Part shown: piece after piece, positions 37,217-37,323 of the stretch
How positions within the stretch are numbered: position 1 is the first letter of the stretch
Layout of the letters: each line of letters starts with the position of its first letter
Assembly: GCA_031272765.1 (NCBI GenBank)
Contig: JAISTD010000117.1
Span: forward strand, 1-37,323
Source of the DNA: Candidatus Methanovirga australis
GTDB lineage: Archaea > Methanobacteriota > Methanobacteria > Methanobacteriales > Methanobacteriaceae
Reading direction: 5' to 3'
DNA: 37,323 nt
Position numbers and translations under genes: made by a program
The notes under the pieces: model-generated
Told to the model about the DNA's origin: nothing
What the model saw: the letters and a program-made list of their open reading frames with translations, nothing else
The model's database searches: none

Positions 37217-37323
37217 AGAGTTTGGCAACAAAATGGAATTCCCATAGATAAAATCCATAGTACAAAAAAAACCAAAACAACAACAGGCTTAACTACTGGG
37301 ATCGAAACGAGACCAGGTGGAAC
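37217..37323 (-). rRNA. rrf: 5S ribosomal RNA, partial (5' end beyond the window)
   Basis: Read on the minus strand, the edge sequence contains CCACCTGG, then TCGATCCCAG and AGTTAAGCC, the conserved helix III/loop B-C core of 5S rRNA. Helix III pairs CTGG with CCAG (37296-37299 with 37313-37316). Helix IV is an eight-pair stem at 37242-37260 (CTATGGAT with ATCTATGG, using G-U pairs). The 3' arm GCCAAACTC at about 37218-37226 should pair with the missing 5' end. About 15-25 bases are cut off. The stems are unusually AT-rich. It probably terminates an rRNA operon lying to the right. Confidence 0.88.

Noticed and set aside
37222-37323. Open plus-strand frame reading to the window edge, and a long open minus-strand frame
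   Set aside because: Both are by-products of the 5S rRNA gene, whose conserved core and paired stems explain the sequence; there is no start codon.

Overview
The window is AT-rich, archaeal, and almost certainly from a host-associated member of the Methanobacteriales, most like Methanobrevibacter. The evidence is a methanogenesis-type formyltransferase (Ftr), the methanogen-only UPF0254 family, a zinc-type (class 2) seryl-tRNA synthetase, the KEOPS subunit Pcc1, an archaeal nicotianamine synthase, an MreB-like actin, TATA-like boxes and GGTGAT-type ribosome binding sites. No search could be run, so the genus is an inference.

Layout. Positions 1-600 hold the tail of a probable transposase, an insertion-sequence-like end and a small tandem repeat. 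Positions 603-4776 hold an AAA-ATPase/PD-(D/E)XK nuclease-like protein, a TrmB-type regulator and an archaeal ATPase gene with one frameshift; two matching palindromes bracket the ATPase promoter. Positions 4866-7251 (minus) hold cysK and metY for sulfur assimilation. Positions 7894-8577 hold a UPF0254 gene. Positions 8578-14540 are an accessory zone with repeats, an acetyltransferase, a second AAA/nuclease gene plus a duplicated scar of a third copy, two VapBC-type toxin-antitoxin pairs and the relic of a third toxin.

Positions 15207-22388 (plus) hold mainly metabolic genes: pdxS, a nicotianamine synthase-like gene, a ThiF/E1-like Rossmann protein, a decayed AAA/nuclease gene, a metallo-beta-lactamase-fold hydrolase, an Ftr homologue and a citramalate/isopropylmalate synthase. 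Positions 22389-25237 are a graveyard: terminal-inverted-repeat elements, a radical-SAM fragment and an unreported relic of a type III restriction-modification locus in which the start of mod is joined to the middle of res.

Positions 25238-36766 (minus) are a conserved housekeeping block: rnhB, an MreB-like actin, an unknown 213-residue protein, serS, pcc1, an ABC-2 exporter pair, a fused ADP-forming acyl-CoA synthetase and nadA. The right edge cuts a 5S rRNA gene on the minus strand, so an rRNA locus probably continues outside the window.

No obviously new multi-gene system is complete here. The most notable signals are the TrmB/ATPase pair with its twin operators, the repeated decay and recombination of AAA/nuclease paralogues, a VapC-like toxin with a changed catalytic residue, the type III restriction relic, and several families of intergenic repeats.
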